In this document: piece after piece, positions 47,001 through 53,539 of the stretch
Numbering within the stretch: position 1 is the first letter of the stretch
Layout: the number at the start of each line of letters is the position of its first letter
Source of the DNA: Lytechinus pictus
Lineage: Eukaryota; Echinodermata; Echinoidea; Temnopleuroida; Toxopneustidae
Length of the DNA: 64,000 nucleotides
Direction of reading: 5' to 3'
NCBI RefSeq assembly: GCF_037042905.1
Contig: NC_087252.1
Coordinates: 17,935,701-17,999,700 of the forward strand
Position numbers and translations under genes: made by a program
Notes under the pieces: generated by a model
Databases searched by the model: none
What the model was told of the DNA's origin: nothing
What the model saw: only the letters and a program-made list of their open reading frames with translations

Positions 47001-47274
47001 TATGAAGTGTGCCCTGGATTAGACTCTTAAGAAATTAGAAGCAATGTTTGCTTAATCTTTGACAGGATCTTGTCATATACACTCCCTATAGAATGCCGTT
47101 CCAACAAATATAGTCAAGAATATGCACTGACAATTTATTTCCTCTTTGATTTAAACGACAGATTATGTGCAGCGAGTGACCGGTGTCCCGGCTAGAGCGG
47201 TCAAAGATGCCATCAGGACGAAACTAAACAACGAAGCAAAGCGAATGCACAGACAACTCATATTCAAAAGGTAG
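27344..47274 (+). CDS. BEN-domain protein with coiled coil, nine coding exons
   Basis: Spliced CDS: 27344-27443, 31529-31765, 34696-34832, 37653-37733, 41425-41539, 43378-43775, 44788-45054, 45944-46169, 47162-47274. Every intron is GT-AG, all phases agree, and the total is 1674 nt (557 residues plus stop). Residues 1-33 are a Ser/Arg-rich N-terminus. Residues 34-112 are acidic (DIPDDDGDDDSKDW, EEEEAEDGG). Residues 113-185 are basic/polar. Residues 190-220 form a coiled coil of the LREENDALRKENSELRKKVD type. Residues 224-445 are a Ser/Thr/Pro/Gln-rich linker. Residues ~446-550 are a BEN domain (VEISLSNNVKVDKRLLDRCN, LTSDLLMCLFPRKVL, LDPEKVEAILDYVQRVTG, AVKDAIRTKLNNE). BEN domains bind DNA and are found in nuclear repressors and insulator factors such as NACC1, BANP, BEND5/6 and Insensitive. 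The coiled coil upstream of a C-terminal BEN domain resembles BEND5/6 and Insensitive, but orthology needs a tree. Role as a nuclear DNA-binding regulator is inferred from the domain. Confidence 0.88.
27490..29649. mobile_element. Tc1/mariner-like element, copy A, interrupted
   Basis: The left end CTGTGCGTATCAAAAAAAAG and the right end AAACTTTTTTTGATACGCACTG are inverted repeats, flanked by TA on both sides. Copy B (30008-30992) gives the uninterrupted form. A 1.3 kb insertion splits this copy at 27927. The frame DRMLHLSEHCPFL next to the left end occurs in both copies, but it is not a transposase I recognise. It starts 46 bp after the exon 1 donor. Confidence 0.85.
27927..29248. mobile_element. 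Insertion in copy A, 1.3 kb, 6-bp duplication CATTTC
   Basis: The ends are CAGAGATGCCAACC and GGTTGGCATCTCTG. CATTTC is at 27921-27926 and again at 29249-29254. Copy B reads AAGCCATTTCATGTAAATC at the same place, so the empty site is known. Inside are a GTGTATTGTGTATTG microsatellite (28040-28140), a GGAGCTCCGGCCC hairpin at 28630-28662, and a C run followed by a T run of about 35 bases at 28970-29007. The hairpin and the following text match 25262-25850, so a further element is probably nested within. Confidence 0.85.
30008..30992. mobile_element. Tc1/mariner-like element, copy B
   Basis: It begins CAGTGCGTATCAAAAAAAAG and ends CTTTTTTTTGATACGCACTG, with TA at 30006-30007 and 30993-30994. 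It is 985 bp and the interior is closely similar to copy A, for example GTTTTGACAGAATGTTACAC. No long frame, so non-autonomous. About 360 bp of intron sequence (29652-30007) separates the copies; nothing is recognised in that gap. Confidence 0.85.
31080..31263. mobile_element. Palindromic MITE, GGTGGGTGTTTCATGAAGCTG family
   Basis: The left end GGTGGGTGTTTCATGAAGCTG-type sequence is inverted at the right, GAACAGCTTTATGAAACACCC. TGGTGATCCTTTCTTAGG pairs with the right-hand AGGAAAGGAAAACCGGTCA. Relatives lie at 41560 and 41869 in intron 5. Confidence 0.85.
31529..31765 (+). CDS. BEN gene coding exon 2 (acidic region)
   Basis: The acceptor is TTTCATCAG ending 31528; CAG at 31531 is an in-frame alternative (NAGNAG type) that would drop one codon. 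The exon is 237 nt, phase 1 at both ends. It encodes ETDILDIPDDDGDDDSKDWY, a GGGREEEEAEDGGRG segment and FVFSSNEVTDNVVVLTSDME. It ends GGTTCAG|gtgaga. Intronic sequence upstream (31264-31500) repeats TTTAACAAATTTGTTC several times. Confidence 0.85.
31766..32687. repeat. Intron 2 start with TCATCA microsatellite
   Basis: TCATCATCA triplets with ATTATCATC and AACATCATC variants fill 32085-32392. The Met-rich minus-strand frame at 32142-32483 is their translation. Sequence on either side is unique. Confidence 0.85.
32688..32880. mobile_element. Partial MITE, AAAGGGGAAGTTCAC family
   Basis: TTAAAGGGGAAGTTCACACTG at the left and TTATTGTAAAAATAGCTGAA match the left arm of the full element at 48809-49314. 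The right arm is missing. Confidence 0.75.
32926..33704. mobile_element. TIR transposon remnant with TACTTG duplication
   Basis: The ends are TAGGGACAGTGATTTTCC and GGAAAATCACTGTCCCTA. TACTTG is at 32920-32925 and 33705-33710, a 6-bp duplication. TTTTCCGTTT / AAACGGAAA motifs recur near both ends (for example AATTCCGTTT three times at the left). GCCATCTTGGAT at 33320 resembles a YY1 site. No transposase frame; the minus-strand frame at 33296-33565 has no family resemblance. Confidence 0.8.
33871..34640. mobile_element. piggyBac-like MITE, copy 1
   Basis: The ends are CCCTATCTTGGCTGGGG and GGCCTAGATAGGG. The flanks are CTAA (33867) and TTAA (34641), a TTAA duplication with one change. Inner boxes of GGGGGGCCTCCCAGGCCCCCC (33905) and GGGGGGCCTCCGAGGCCCCC (34598) are themselves palindromes. 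TTAA plus CCCTA is the piggyBac pattern. GATCTCGGCC and TCGCGC text is shared with copy 2 at 35721, in the opposite order. Confidence 0.8.
34696..34832 (+). CDS. BEN gene coding exon 3
   Basis: Acceptor TGTATTACAG ends at 34695, entering in phase 1, and the exon ends GCAGTCAG|gtacag in phase 0. It encodes AHSILHGSRSLKPRKQIGSS, FNRSRQFMGVSYDSDQ and VYPPDGDSSQ, a basic and polar stretch with no named domain. Frame and splice agreement with both neighbours are the main support. Confidence 0.85.
34866..35146 (-). mobile_element. tRNA-derived SINE
   Basis: Read on the minus strand from 35146, TGATCTAGTGGTTAAGAC resembles a pol III A box and GGTTCGAATCC is a perfect B box about 45 bp later. A body with AAGCCATGGC and TTTATCCACAATG follows. 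The far end (34866-34925) reads AATAATAATATAGGATTTAT then ATAGCGC, the usual SINE tail region. The copy at 59515 is close in sequence. Confidence 0.85.
35277..36593. mobile_element. hAT-like MITE (GCGCGACC family), itself interrupted
   Basis: The left end is CCCGGGGGG... then TGAGTGGATACCATGCGCGACC, and the right end GGTCGCTCATGGTATCCACTCG then a C run. The arms contain TACGTGTTTAGGGT and its inverse. The uninterrupted relative is 59742-60301, 560 bp. Here the extra length is the piggyBac-like element at 35721. Confidence 0.85.
35721..36483. mobile_element. piggyBac-like MITE, copy 2, nested
   Basis: TTAA at 35717-35720 and 36484-36487 brackets ends CCCTAAAATGGCCGGGG and GGCCTAGTTAGGG. Subterminal GGGGGGGTTGAATCAACCCC occurs near both ends (35735 and 36420). 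The host sequence reads CAATACTTG|TTAA|GGGGT. The uninterrupted relative at 59840-59865 has, in reverse, ACCCCTTAACAAGTATTG, so the empty site is known exactly. Confidence 0.9.
37001..37571. mobile_element. Palindromic MITE, AAGGTCAAGTCCAC family, copy 2
   Basis: Starts AAAGGTCAAGTCCACCCCC. ATCAAAATCGGATGTAAAAT (37080) is inverted as ATTTTACATCCAATTTTGAT (37498). It matches 9702-10313 throughout but lacks the terminal GTGGACTTGTCC on the right. Confidence 0.8.
37653..37733 (+). CDS. BEN gene coding exon 4
   Basis: 81 nt, phase 0 at both ends, so it could be skipped without a frame shift. The acceptor is TTCTTTGTTTAG and the donor GCAG|gtaagc. It encodes VRRQQRAVEPFVCRTTSS and SGKKDASMQ, a basic stretch that might act as a nuclear localisation signal. 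No known domain. Confidence 0.85.
37734..38091. other. Intron 4, 5' part
   Basis: Unique sequence following the GTAAGC donor. No element is recognised. TTATTATTATC at 37795 is a short AT-rich tract. Confidence 0.5.
38092..38303. mobile_element. Palindromic MITE abutting the 62-bp array
   Basis: The left end GGGGTGTTTCACAAAGATTTA is inverted at the right end, AAATCTTTGTGAAACACCCC. GTATGACCTAGAGTCGCACT pairs with the inverse near 38255 (AGTGCGATTTAAGTCGTACT). The 62-bp array starts at the very next base, so the junction sits at the end of the element. Confidence 0.8.
38304..41424 (+). repeat. 62-bp satellite, about 50 units, ending in a true splice acceptor
   Basis: The unit reads CCTGTAACATATCTTTGATA, TCATAGGCTCTCATATTACA, TCCTTGATATTATAATTTTTTT. 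Starts fall every 62 bp from 38367 to 41399; one unit near 38790 is 6 bp short. Variants cluster: TCTTAGATA units at the start and at 39270-39470, TTTCTTTCC in two neighbours near 40960-41030, and a lone GATCTCATAG at 40610. The final partial unit runs CCTGTAACATATCTTTGATC then TCACAG and is the 3' splice site of exon 5. Each internal unit has the same T-tract then TCATAG, so about 50 acceptor-like sites precede the real one. Confidence 0.95.
41425..41539 (+). CDS. BEN gene coding exon 5 (coiled coil)
   Basis: Acceptor GATCTCACAG, donor CGACG|gtgagt, phase 0 in and phase 1 out. It encodes FPDDELSVLREENDALRK and ENSELRKKVDRLVETIALND. Leu/Val/Ala at a and d positions with Glu/Lys/Arg between them suggest a short parallel coiled coil or zipper, a likely dimerisation surface for the BEN protein. 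The acceptor is the last unit of the 62-bp array. Confidence 0.9.
41560..41872. mobile_element. GGTGGGTGTTTC MITE with a nested insertion
   Basis: GGTGGGTGTTTCATGAAGCTG starts 20 bp after the donor of exon 5, and the inverse TGAACAGCTTTTAGAAAAGG ends near 41868. Between them GTGATCCTTTCTTAC and AAGAAAGGATTACC pair. A further 110 bp (about 41720-41832) with ends AAAGGACTGG and CCAGTCCTTT and two C runs is inserted near the right arm. Confidence 0.75.
41873..42058. mobile_element. Third GGTGTTTC-family MITE
   Basis: GGCAGGTGTTTCTTCATAAAG (from about 41869) is inverted at the right, GCTTTATAAAACGCCTGCC. CCAGTGATCCTTTCTTG pairs with CAAAGAAAGGATCACCAG. It is adjacent to the second copy, sharing the boundary near 41870. 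Confidence 0.75.
42059..43377. other. Rest of intron 5, with a palindromic MITE at 42200-42510
   Basis: GGCCCGTATACTAAAGTCAGG at 42200 is inverted at 42490-42510 (CCCGACTTCAGAATACGAGCC), with GTTTAACCTAGACCATGG and TTAAACCTGAGTTTAAGTT inside. At 42060-42180 GGTCTTTGTGAACAGATGGTC and GTATAAAGACCAGCC suggest another degraded repeat. From 42511 to 43377 nothing is recognised. Confidence 0.6.
43378..43775 (+). CDS. BEN gene coding exon 6 (Ser/Thr/Pro linker)
   Basis: Acceptor TATTCCACAG, donor CAACAG|gtgatt; 398 nt, phase 1 in and 0 out. It encodes a Ser/Thr/Pro/Gln-rich linker ending QDLLPHQSQQQ. An 18-bp direct repeat at about 43658-43693 gives a doubled HAVTLP. The exon is much richer in C than its surroundings. 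No folded domain expected. Confidence 0.85.
43776..44787. other. Intron 6
   Basis: Unique sequence with a short ACCCTACCCTA stretch near 44070 and a C run then T run at 44616-44632. No transposon recognised. Confidence 0.6.
44788..45054 (+). CDS. BEN gene coding exon 7
   Basis: Acceptor CTCTTTACAG, donor GATTCG|gtaagt; 267 nt, phase 0 on both sides. It encodes a Pro/Gln/Val-rich part (VNIPRAPVLPVLAPSIQMG ... QQSLPNPVPQSTPQTV) then VPVRIRDRGKLLVRPGGKQ and TEDS, leading into the BEN domain. Confidence 0.88.
45055..45943. other. Intron 7, with a palindromic MITE at 45483-45649
   Basis: CAGGGCTCCATAGCACAAAGG on the left and CCTTTGTGTTACGGAGCCCTG on the right are inverted, and related to the GTAACACAAA family at 18674. 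The rest of the intron is unique. Confidence 0.7.
45944..46169 (+). CDS. BEN gene coding exon 8 (BEN domain, first part)
   Basis: Acceptor ACATTTTCAG, donor ACTTG|gtaagt; 226 nt, phase 0 in and 1 out. It encodes VEISLSNNVKVDKRLLDRCN, HTNFRKLTSDLLMCLFPRKV, LSRSTLGGTSNTISRTTGLP and TNKTRLDPEKVEAIL. The pattern of L...R...F..LT..LL...F....L...T.GG.SN and LDP.KV..I is that of BEN domains. Copies of its last ~50 bp continue into the intron. Confidence 0.92.
46117..46930 (+). repeat. ~113-bp tandem array containing the exon 8 tail
   Basis: Units start at 46117 (the exon itself), 46228, 46341, 46454, 46572, 46685 and 46787, with a fragment near 46907. Each has CCCACGAACAAGACCTATTT, AGACCCAGAGAAAGTTGAAG and CAATA, then TTGATGGGATTTTGTTGGG and CACATTTTTCACCC. 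In the exon copy the following bases are the donor GGTAAGT; in the others this is changed (TGATAAATC, TTGATGGG, TTGCTTAG). Unit lengths (102-118) are mostly not multiples of three. Confidence 0.93.
46931..47161. other. End of intron 8
   Basis: Unique sequence ending in the acceptor TTTAAACGACAG. The pyrimidine tract is weak (CCTCTTTGATTT). Confidence 0.5.
47162..47274 (+). CDS. BEN gene coding exon 9 (BEN domain, end)
   Basis: Enters in phase 1, encodes DYVQRVTGVPARAVKDAIRT and KLNNEAKRMHRQLIFKR, then TAG at 47272-47274. This completes the BEN domain. The stop overlaps AAAAG|GTAGAG, a weak donor-like site, so a further exon downstream cannot be excluded. The first AATAAA I noticed downstream is at 48864, inside a MITE, so the 3' end is unsettled. 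Confidence 0.85.
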
Positions 47275-47750
47275 AGAGCAATGCCATCATTCTTTTTGAA
47301 ATACATGGGTATGTAAGGTTTGACCGTAGTAGGTGCCCAGGACATGAAGGTGCCGAAAAGAGCAGGCCAGACATGATAAAAATATGGCAGTCTTAGATGA
47401 AGCTTACCCTATGGACTCTTGTAAAGTCATGCTACATCTATCCCAAAGGCACCATGAATTTTCAGGTTGATATCATCTGTTTGTCAAAGTCTCAACATTC
47501 TCACGAAGATGCATTGGCCTAAAAACATTGTAAAAACTTGCCGTTGTTGAGAATTAACAACTCATTTTGTCAGGTTAATGTTCTGTTCTCCAGGAAGCAG
47601 TCCCATTTTCTTATTGTGGATGATTTTTTCATGAGCTCGTTCATCGATAGTGACCCTGAGGTCTCTGATTACACTCTGATCAATATAATAATTATGATAC
47701 TTGTATTACAGATATAATCATTATTATAGGCCATTGAAATGTTTATATCT
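47275..47750. other. Probable 3' UTR or downstream DNA
   Basis: No exon or repeat recognised. An AT-rich stretch at 47688-47735 has AATAATAATTATGATAC. Confidence 0.4.
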
Positions 47751-48027
47751 GGGTCTCGTCTTACAAAGGGTTACGATTGATCTGATCAAACACAACTATG
47801 AATGACAAGCCACATCAACATCTAAACTGCAAATTTGTTCAAAATATCTTCTAGATATGATGTATATTCATGCATTCATCCTTCTCTTGAAAGTCCAGTG
47901 TGATTCTCTTTGTTTACTACTGTAAAGGAGATTGAGCTGATTTACTGTAGAAACAATTATGGTATGGATGGATTTCCATACAGTTTTGATTGATTGGATC
48001 AATCGTAACTCTTTGTAAGATGGGGCC
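47751..48027. mobile_element. TTACAAAGAGTT-family MITE, copy 2
   Basis: GGGTCTCGTCTTACAAAGGG on the left is inverted as CTCTTTGTAAGATGGGGCC on the right. CGATTGATCTGATCAAACAC pairs with GATTGATTGGATCAATCG. The interior has TATCTTCTAGATATGATGTA and TATTCATGCATTCATCC, as in copies at 56665 and 57010. Confidence 0.8.
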
Positions 48028-48426
48028 TAGATTGGCTATCATCAGATATCCTAAATATCTGTGTTGCTTGATTATGGTGGTGTTGCAAGAAAATTCAAAA
48101 TTTCTGTTACCAACTTCCAATTGAAATGTCTATTGTAACTAGAGCAAGATTGATGATCATTTCCTTTTGCAAAAAGCAAACCAGCAATCAAGGACAAATA
48201 TACAATTAATTGCTTATGATTCATTTAGCACATAGGATTGGTTTGAGATAGATTGCAAGTTTAAAGTTTAGTGAAACTGGGACCTGATGAGCTTCTGTCT
48301 TTATTACTGCCAGAAACATTTTCTTAATTTATCATTTTCATAGGGTATTAAAAGCTTATTTCGGATCGGTTATCATTAGATTTGCATTTCTTGCTACTGA
48401 TAACAAGTTTGTAAAACTTGGACGTA
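48028..48426. other. Gene-free DNA
   Basis: Unique AT-rich sequence between two related MITEs. No gene seen. Confidence 0.45.
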
Positions 48427-48661
48427 GCCCCACCTCCCAAAGAGTTGCGATCGATCCAATCAAGCATAACTATGGAAAGCCAGCAACACCATCATTTAGA
48501 ATGCATTTGTCTCAGACCTTCTATTCTAAATAAGTCAGTCTACTTATCCACATTTCCAAAATGGATTGGTGGACATTCGCTATATGAAGAATTATGACAT
48601 TGATGGATTTCCATAGTTTGCCTGATTGGATCAATCACAACTCTTTGTAAGACAGGGCCCT
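48427..48661. mobile_element. TTACAAAGAGTT-family MITE, copy 3
   Basis: GCCCCACCTCCCAAAGAGTTG and CGATCGATCCAATCAAGCAT on the left face CTGATTGGATCAATCACAAC and CTTTGTAAGACAGGGCCC on the right. The interior is shorter than in copy 2. Confidence 0.75.
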
Positions 48662-48808
48662 GATAAGCTTCTGCTTGTATAACTGCCAGATATCGTTGTA
48701 TAATTTATCATACCGTAGCCTAGGAATGGATCATATGATCGTAACATAGCAATGTGTTTCAGCTGTGCTTGTGATTAACCACAACTCTGAAAAGGCTTAG
48801 CTTCCCTC

Positions 48809-49314
48809 TTAAAGGGGAAGTTCACCCCGACAAAAAGTTTATTGTAAAAATAGCAGAAAAAATAATAAAAAATATTGCCGAAGGTTTGAGAAAAATTCAT
48901 CAAATAATTAAAAAGTTATTAGAATTTCAATTATTTGATTTGTGACGTCATGTGCGAGCAGCATTCCTACATAGCGAATGGTAAAAAATCAATGAAATGT
49001 CATTTTCTCAGAAAATTGAAAATGGTTTTCACTGTACCTTTTGTATATCAATAGACAAATCATTTCACATCCGATCATGAATAGAAAAAAAATTAAGTCA
49101 TCAGGAACCATACAAAATTTGAAATTCATGCATTTTATATTACATAACACATGGGGCAGCTGCTCGTTTATGACGTCACAAATCCAAAACTTTGAACTCT
49201 AATAACTTTCTTACTCTTTAACGAATTTTCATCAAACCTTCACCAATATTTTTTACTATTTTTTCTGCTATTTTTACAACAAAGTTTTCTTCAGGGTGAA
49301 CTTCCCCTTCAAAG
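48809..49314. mobile_element. AAAGGGGAAGTTCACC MITE, full length
   Basis: Starts TTAAAGGGGAAGTTCACCC and ends GGTGAACTTCCCCTTCAA. The arms pair over more than 100 bp (ATAGCAGAAAAAATAATAAA against TATTTTTTCTGCTATTTT). TGACGTCA lies in both arms (48951 and 49172). A half copy is at 32688 and a diverged one at 50510. Confidence 0.85.
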
Positions 49315-50509
49315 ATTTCATCTTTAACATAGAAATAAGAAATTCACAAATTTTATAAACCGTCTTGGCTGCTCTTCTGCTATGGTTCAAACAATCTTAA
49401 TATTCATTATCCAAGAAGAGTTGGTAAACAGTTGACTATTTGTCAAGCAAATTCCCATGAGTTCACTACTTTGATGAATACATTCAAATGGTTGTTGTAG
49501 ATACTGAACTAGAAGCTATGATTAAATCATCTTTCTCTGTATGAAATATGTGTAGTGTGACTACCAGTATTGTTTTTATGAAAGAATCATGTTGAGTGGT
49601 CATGATGACAACCTTGTAGAAATCCAAGTTTTTATTTTTGTAAATTGAAATGCTTGATTTTTACCTATAGCCAGTATGATGAAGAAAATTAATACACAAA
49701 ATATGCAGTATAATGATGAAAGTTGTTACGCAAGATGCGCATATGTATTTACTACAGAACGTTGGGACTTTATAAGTCATTGTTTAAAAAGCTACACGAT
49801 GTAGTGTATTTATTATTGTTGCTATTGTTTTGTATTTTCTTGTTGTTTTTATGCCTAGCTAAGAAAGAAAGCTCAAAATAAGCAAACTTATTGACAACTC
49901 CCATCAGTATTTTGGGAACTTTTGCAAGAAATTTCAATTGGAAGTATTCCATGAACATGCAACTCTTTTTTTTATCTCTCGATGTCACTGGGATCGTGTT
50001 GTTAAGATCCATTCTTTAGTACCACTGTTATTTGATTTTGATTTTTTTGTTGTACATGTTTTCTCTGAAGTTTGCAGCAGGTACACAGAACAAACACCTG
50101 TTTTATCTTTTATGTTACATGACACAGACTCTGAATCATCATCTCTTTCAATTCAGAGACATTTTTTTTTTAATCTAAAGATCATTTATTTCATTTTTTA
50201 TGATTTTTTAGTCACCTAAACTTGCCCAATTAATCATCTTGTTTTTTTCTTATTTATTACATTATTTGCTGATTTATAGAAGACCTGTGTTTGTTTACTA
50301 CGTACAATTATGTTTTTATTCTATTTTTTGTATTCGCTTTATCAGATCATTTCATTACTCAGCCAGTGCTCCCGATGGTCCCCCTTGAAGGTACCCCTGT
50401 GAAACAGAAATGAGGTGAAGCCCTGTAGAAACTACATATTTTGTTATGTATGGGACTAGGTTCAAAGAAAAGTGAGCAGCACATGTTTTGTTTAGTATGG
50501 GACTAGCTT
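49315..50509. other. Gene-free DNA
   Basis: No exon, element or RNA recognised. Frames at 49770-50219 overlap on opposite strands and are AT-driven. Confidence 0.5.
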
Positions 50510-50815
50510 TAAGTTCACACTGACAAATGTTTGATGTAAAAATATCGCAAAAATAATAGAAAATATTGCTGAATGTTTGAGGAAAATCCATCAAAGAACA
50601 AAAATGTTATCAGAATTTTAATTATTTAATTTGTGAATCATATGCAAGCAACATTCCTGCTTGTATGTGACGTCACAAATTCAAAACTTAATATTCCAAT
50701 AACTTTCTAAATATTTAATAGATTTTCCTCAATTCTTCACCAATTTTTTGTATTATTTTTTTCTGCTATTTTTACAACAAACTTTTCTTCAGGATCAATT
50801 TCCCCTATAATGGTT
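50510..50815. mobile_element. Diverged AAAGGGGAAGTTCAC-type MITE
   Basis: TTTAAGTTCACACTGACAAA at the left and TTCAGGATCAATTTCCCCT at the right, with AATAATAGAAAATATTGCTG against TATTATTTTTTTCTGCTATT. Shorter and more worn than 48809-49314; TGACGTCAC is kept at 50668. Confidence 0.7.
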
Positions 50816-50931
50816 ATTGATATTTTGATAATTAATTATGTATATCAGGATTTTGTAATTGCTGAACCAAAGGAATATCATAGAGCTTTGTTGATGTTTT
50901 TTTATTATTATTTTTATTTATTTAAAGGGGC

Positions 50932-51238
50932 TGTCACTTTTAGATGTTTTAGCAAGATTTAGATTTCTTGATATCAATAATTTGATTCTTCATCAAGGAT
51001 TAGGATGAAATTGCTTGCCATGAACCAGGCAAAAAATAATAATGCCAAAAGTTTAAGGGCTAGTGCTTGAGCTCACCAACCAGAGTTTGTTATATTACAA
51101 TTTACATTGGACCGTTTAGTTCCATGGCTCTTCTGGGCATATTGGGGATGAATTTCCCCATGCCCTCATCTAACTTTTTCCCTGCCTGTGCATTGGCATA
51201 CACTAGCTTAAAGCGTTCATTTGTGACAGCCCCTTTAA
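50932..51238. mobile_element. AAAGGGGCTGTCAC MITE
   Basis: TTAAAGGGGCTGTCAC and GTGACAGCCCCTTTAA are perfect terminal inverted repeats. TTAA at both edges may be the target duplication. 307 bp with no coding capacity. Confidence 0.8.
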
Positions 51239-51785
51239 GGGGGTACCCCTGGCTAAAAATATTAAAATAGAGTAAAATTCACAGAGCAAAATACTAATAA
51301 TTTCTTCAAAATCGGATAGCAAATAACAAATTTATTGAATTTTAAAGTTTTGTTGTTAACATGTGAAAATGCATGTCATGAATATTCATGAGGTGGACTG
51401 ATGATGTCACATCCCCACTTTCCATTTTCTTATGTTATTACATGAAATCATAATTGTTTCATTTTCCATACATGAAATATTAACATCTTTTGCACTAAAT
51501 TAGTTGTCAATCTGATTTTCAGTTCTTGGTAGAAAAACTTTAGATAAATATAATTTCATGTAATAAAATACAAAATCACAAGTGGGGATATGACATCATC
51601 AACTTGCTCATTGAATATTCATGAAGACATGCCTAGAACTGTTTCACCGGAATAATGCAAATCTTTAAAATGCCATAACTTTGTTATTCCTTGTCCAATT
51701 TTGATCAAATTTTCAGTGTTTTGTTTGTCTGATTTATCTTTATCTGTTTAAATCATTATATTTTCAGCCTGGAGCATCCCTTTAA
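51239..51785. mobile_element. Long palindromic MITE adjoining the previous one
   Basis: TTTAAGGGGGTACCCCTGGCT begins right where the previous element ends, and CAGCCTGGAGCATCCCTTTAA closes it. ATTTCTTCAAAATCGGATAG (51300) faces TTGTCCAATTTTGATCAAAT (51690). TGATGATGTCACATCCCCAC and GTGGGGATATGACATCATCA pair near the centre. Confidence 0.75.
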
Positions 51786-52363
51786 CTGTCATTAAAAAAT
51801 GTATTTATACTTTTACTGCCTGACCTGAAGTAACCCATCGCAGAACTACTTTGTCTAAAGAGATTTCTGAAGCTATGAATGATACAAAGTCATATGCCTG
51901 TTACCTTTGAGGGATCATGCATCATTAGTTACATCTTTTTTCTGAAAAGGAGAAAACATGAAACAAAATAGGAAAATGTATGCCGGGAGTCCCTGCATGC
52001 TACCATTATCTGTCATCTGATAGGAAAATGAATATATAAAACATTCAGGTTGAAAGCACTCTTATTTGCTTTCAAAAGTGAATCAATCTGGCAATCAGGA
52101 TTCAAAGAAGCCCTGACAATAGTCTGTAAGCACAGACTAACATTTAAACGAATTGTACCATGTCTTAAGTGAAGACTAGACTCTTAAAAGCTGTCTGTGC
52201 AACCTTAGCAGGGAATAATTTTGCTTTACAAATTTGAATGGCATTTTTGGTCATAAGAGAAAAGCTTGCAACTAATAATAATGTATAGTCCAATGTAAAA
52301 ATATGCTATACAAAAGACTTTATGCATGGCGGTCTTTCAACGATGTGGAGAAAATTGCGATGC
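51786..52363. other. Gene-free DNA
   Basis: Unique AT-rich sequence; no feature supported. Confidence 0.45.
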
Positions 52364-52369
52364 GATACC

Positions 52370-52727
52370 CAGACCTGCCAACCAGTACGTTTTTTGGCGT
52401 ATTTAGTACGTTTTTGCAACCAAAATACGACAGTACGTTTTTTCTTTTAAAAATATGATATTGTTTTTTTTTTTAATAAAAATGTCTCTATTTCATAAAA
52501 CTTACACAAATATGGTTATAAGATCATTGTAATTTTAGGTAACTTGTTTTATTTTTTTCAATCATTTTGTTAAAACCAGGGTGAGATATACACATGTTTC
52601 AATTTTTTTTTTCATCTGCAAGAGCAGTGCGCATTCATTTTATTATGAAATACACTTTTTTTGGGGGAAAATAATTTTTTTTTTATCACAGAATACAATT
52701 TTTCATTCCCAGAGGTTGGCAGGTCTG
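52370..52727. mobile_element. CAGACCTGCCAACC MITE, copy 2
   Basis: The ends CAGACCTGCCAACC and GGTTGGCAGGTCTG are flanked by GATACC at 52364-52369 and 52728-52733, a perfect 6-bp duplication. It is 358 bp against 427 in copy 1 at 26242. The missing part includes the segment around TAGCTTGCATGCAGC. Confidence 0.9.
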
Positions 52728-52733
52728 GATACC

Positions 52734-53539
52734 AGGAAAATTATTCCCTGCTTAGTATATACATGTATGAGTGAATCTAGTCTCACTACTTCAGACTCTG
52801 CAATATGCACTGTGTGGAAACCAAGGTCTGTGCCTGTAGACTACTCTTTCCCCTAGAGACTAGGCGTGCCATAGGATTGTTTACATTCGTAGATGATTTA
52901 TGTTTTGTGTATATTACTATATTCATGTTGCTAACATTGACCAAAGATCGTTTTGTAGCGCTGCCATCCTGTGGTCCGTTAATTTGTGGTCCCAAGTCAA
53001 ATATTCTAGCTATACTATAAAATAGGTTTACCTTTAATACAGGACGTTCACATTAACAGTAAAAATTTATTTTTATTTTTAATGATGATTGAGAACATCT
53101 GACTTAAGTATTGTACATTGAGATATTAGATAAAGAATAACTATTTAAAGTTATTTTGCAGGAGAAACTTTAAATAGCAGAGATGCAAACAGATATTCCT
53201 GTTCATGTTTTCATACTTTTTAGCCCTAATACTTTGATACCAAAAACGCAAATGCTGGTTTATTGAAGAAAAGCTGATGGCTTTTCATTGAATACACACA
53301 TTTTTAGTCACAAAAATATGGCAATATCAGTGGGTATCACAGGTATAGTGTTCAGTAGACATTGATTATTGAAAACAGTATTGATGCATCAAGGCTTGAA
53401 ATCGAAATATTTAAGGATTAAAGTGATGTTTACTGTTCTAGAATAATGGAAATTTGCCATGCATATTTTGTAATATTGTAGCATATTTGATGTTAAATTG
53501 ATTGTTTGTTCTAAATGTACATAAACGATATATGCTCTT
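52734..53539. other. Gene-free DNA
   Basis: No recognised exon or repeat. Frames at 52786-53020 overlap on both strands. Confidence 0.45.

Noticed and set aside
20275-47274. Myb-like and BEN exons forming one gene
   Set aside because: Joining either Myb exon to the acceptor at 27336 gives a stop within two codons, and the BEN gene has its own ATG.
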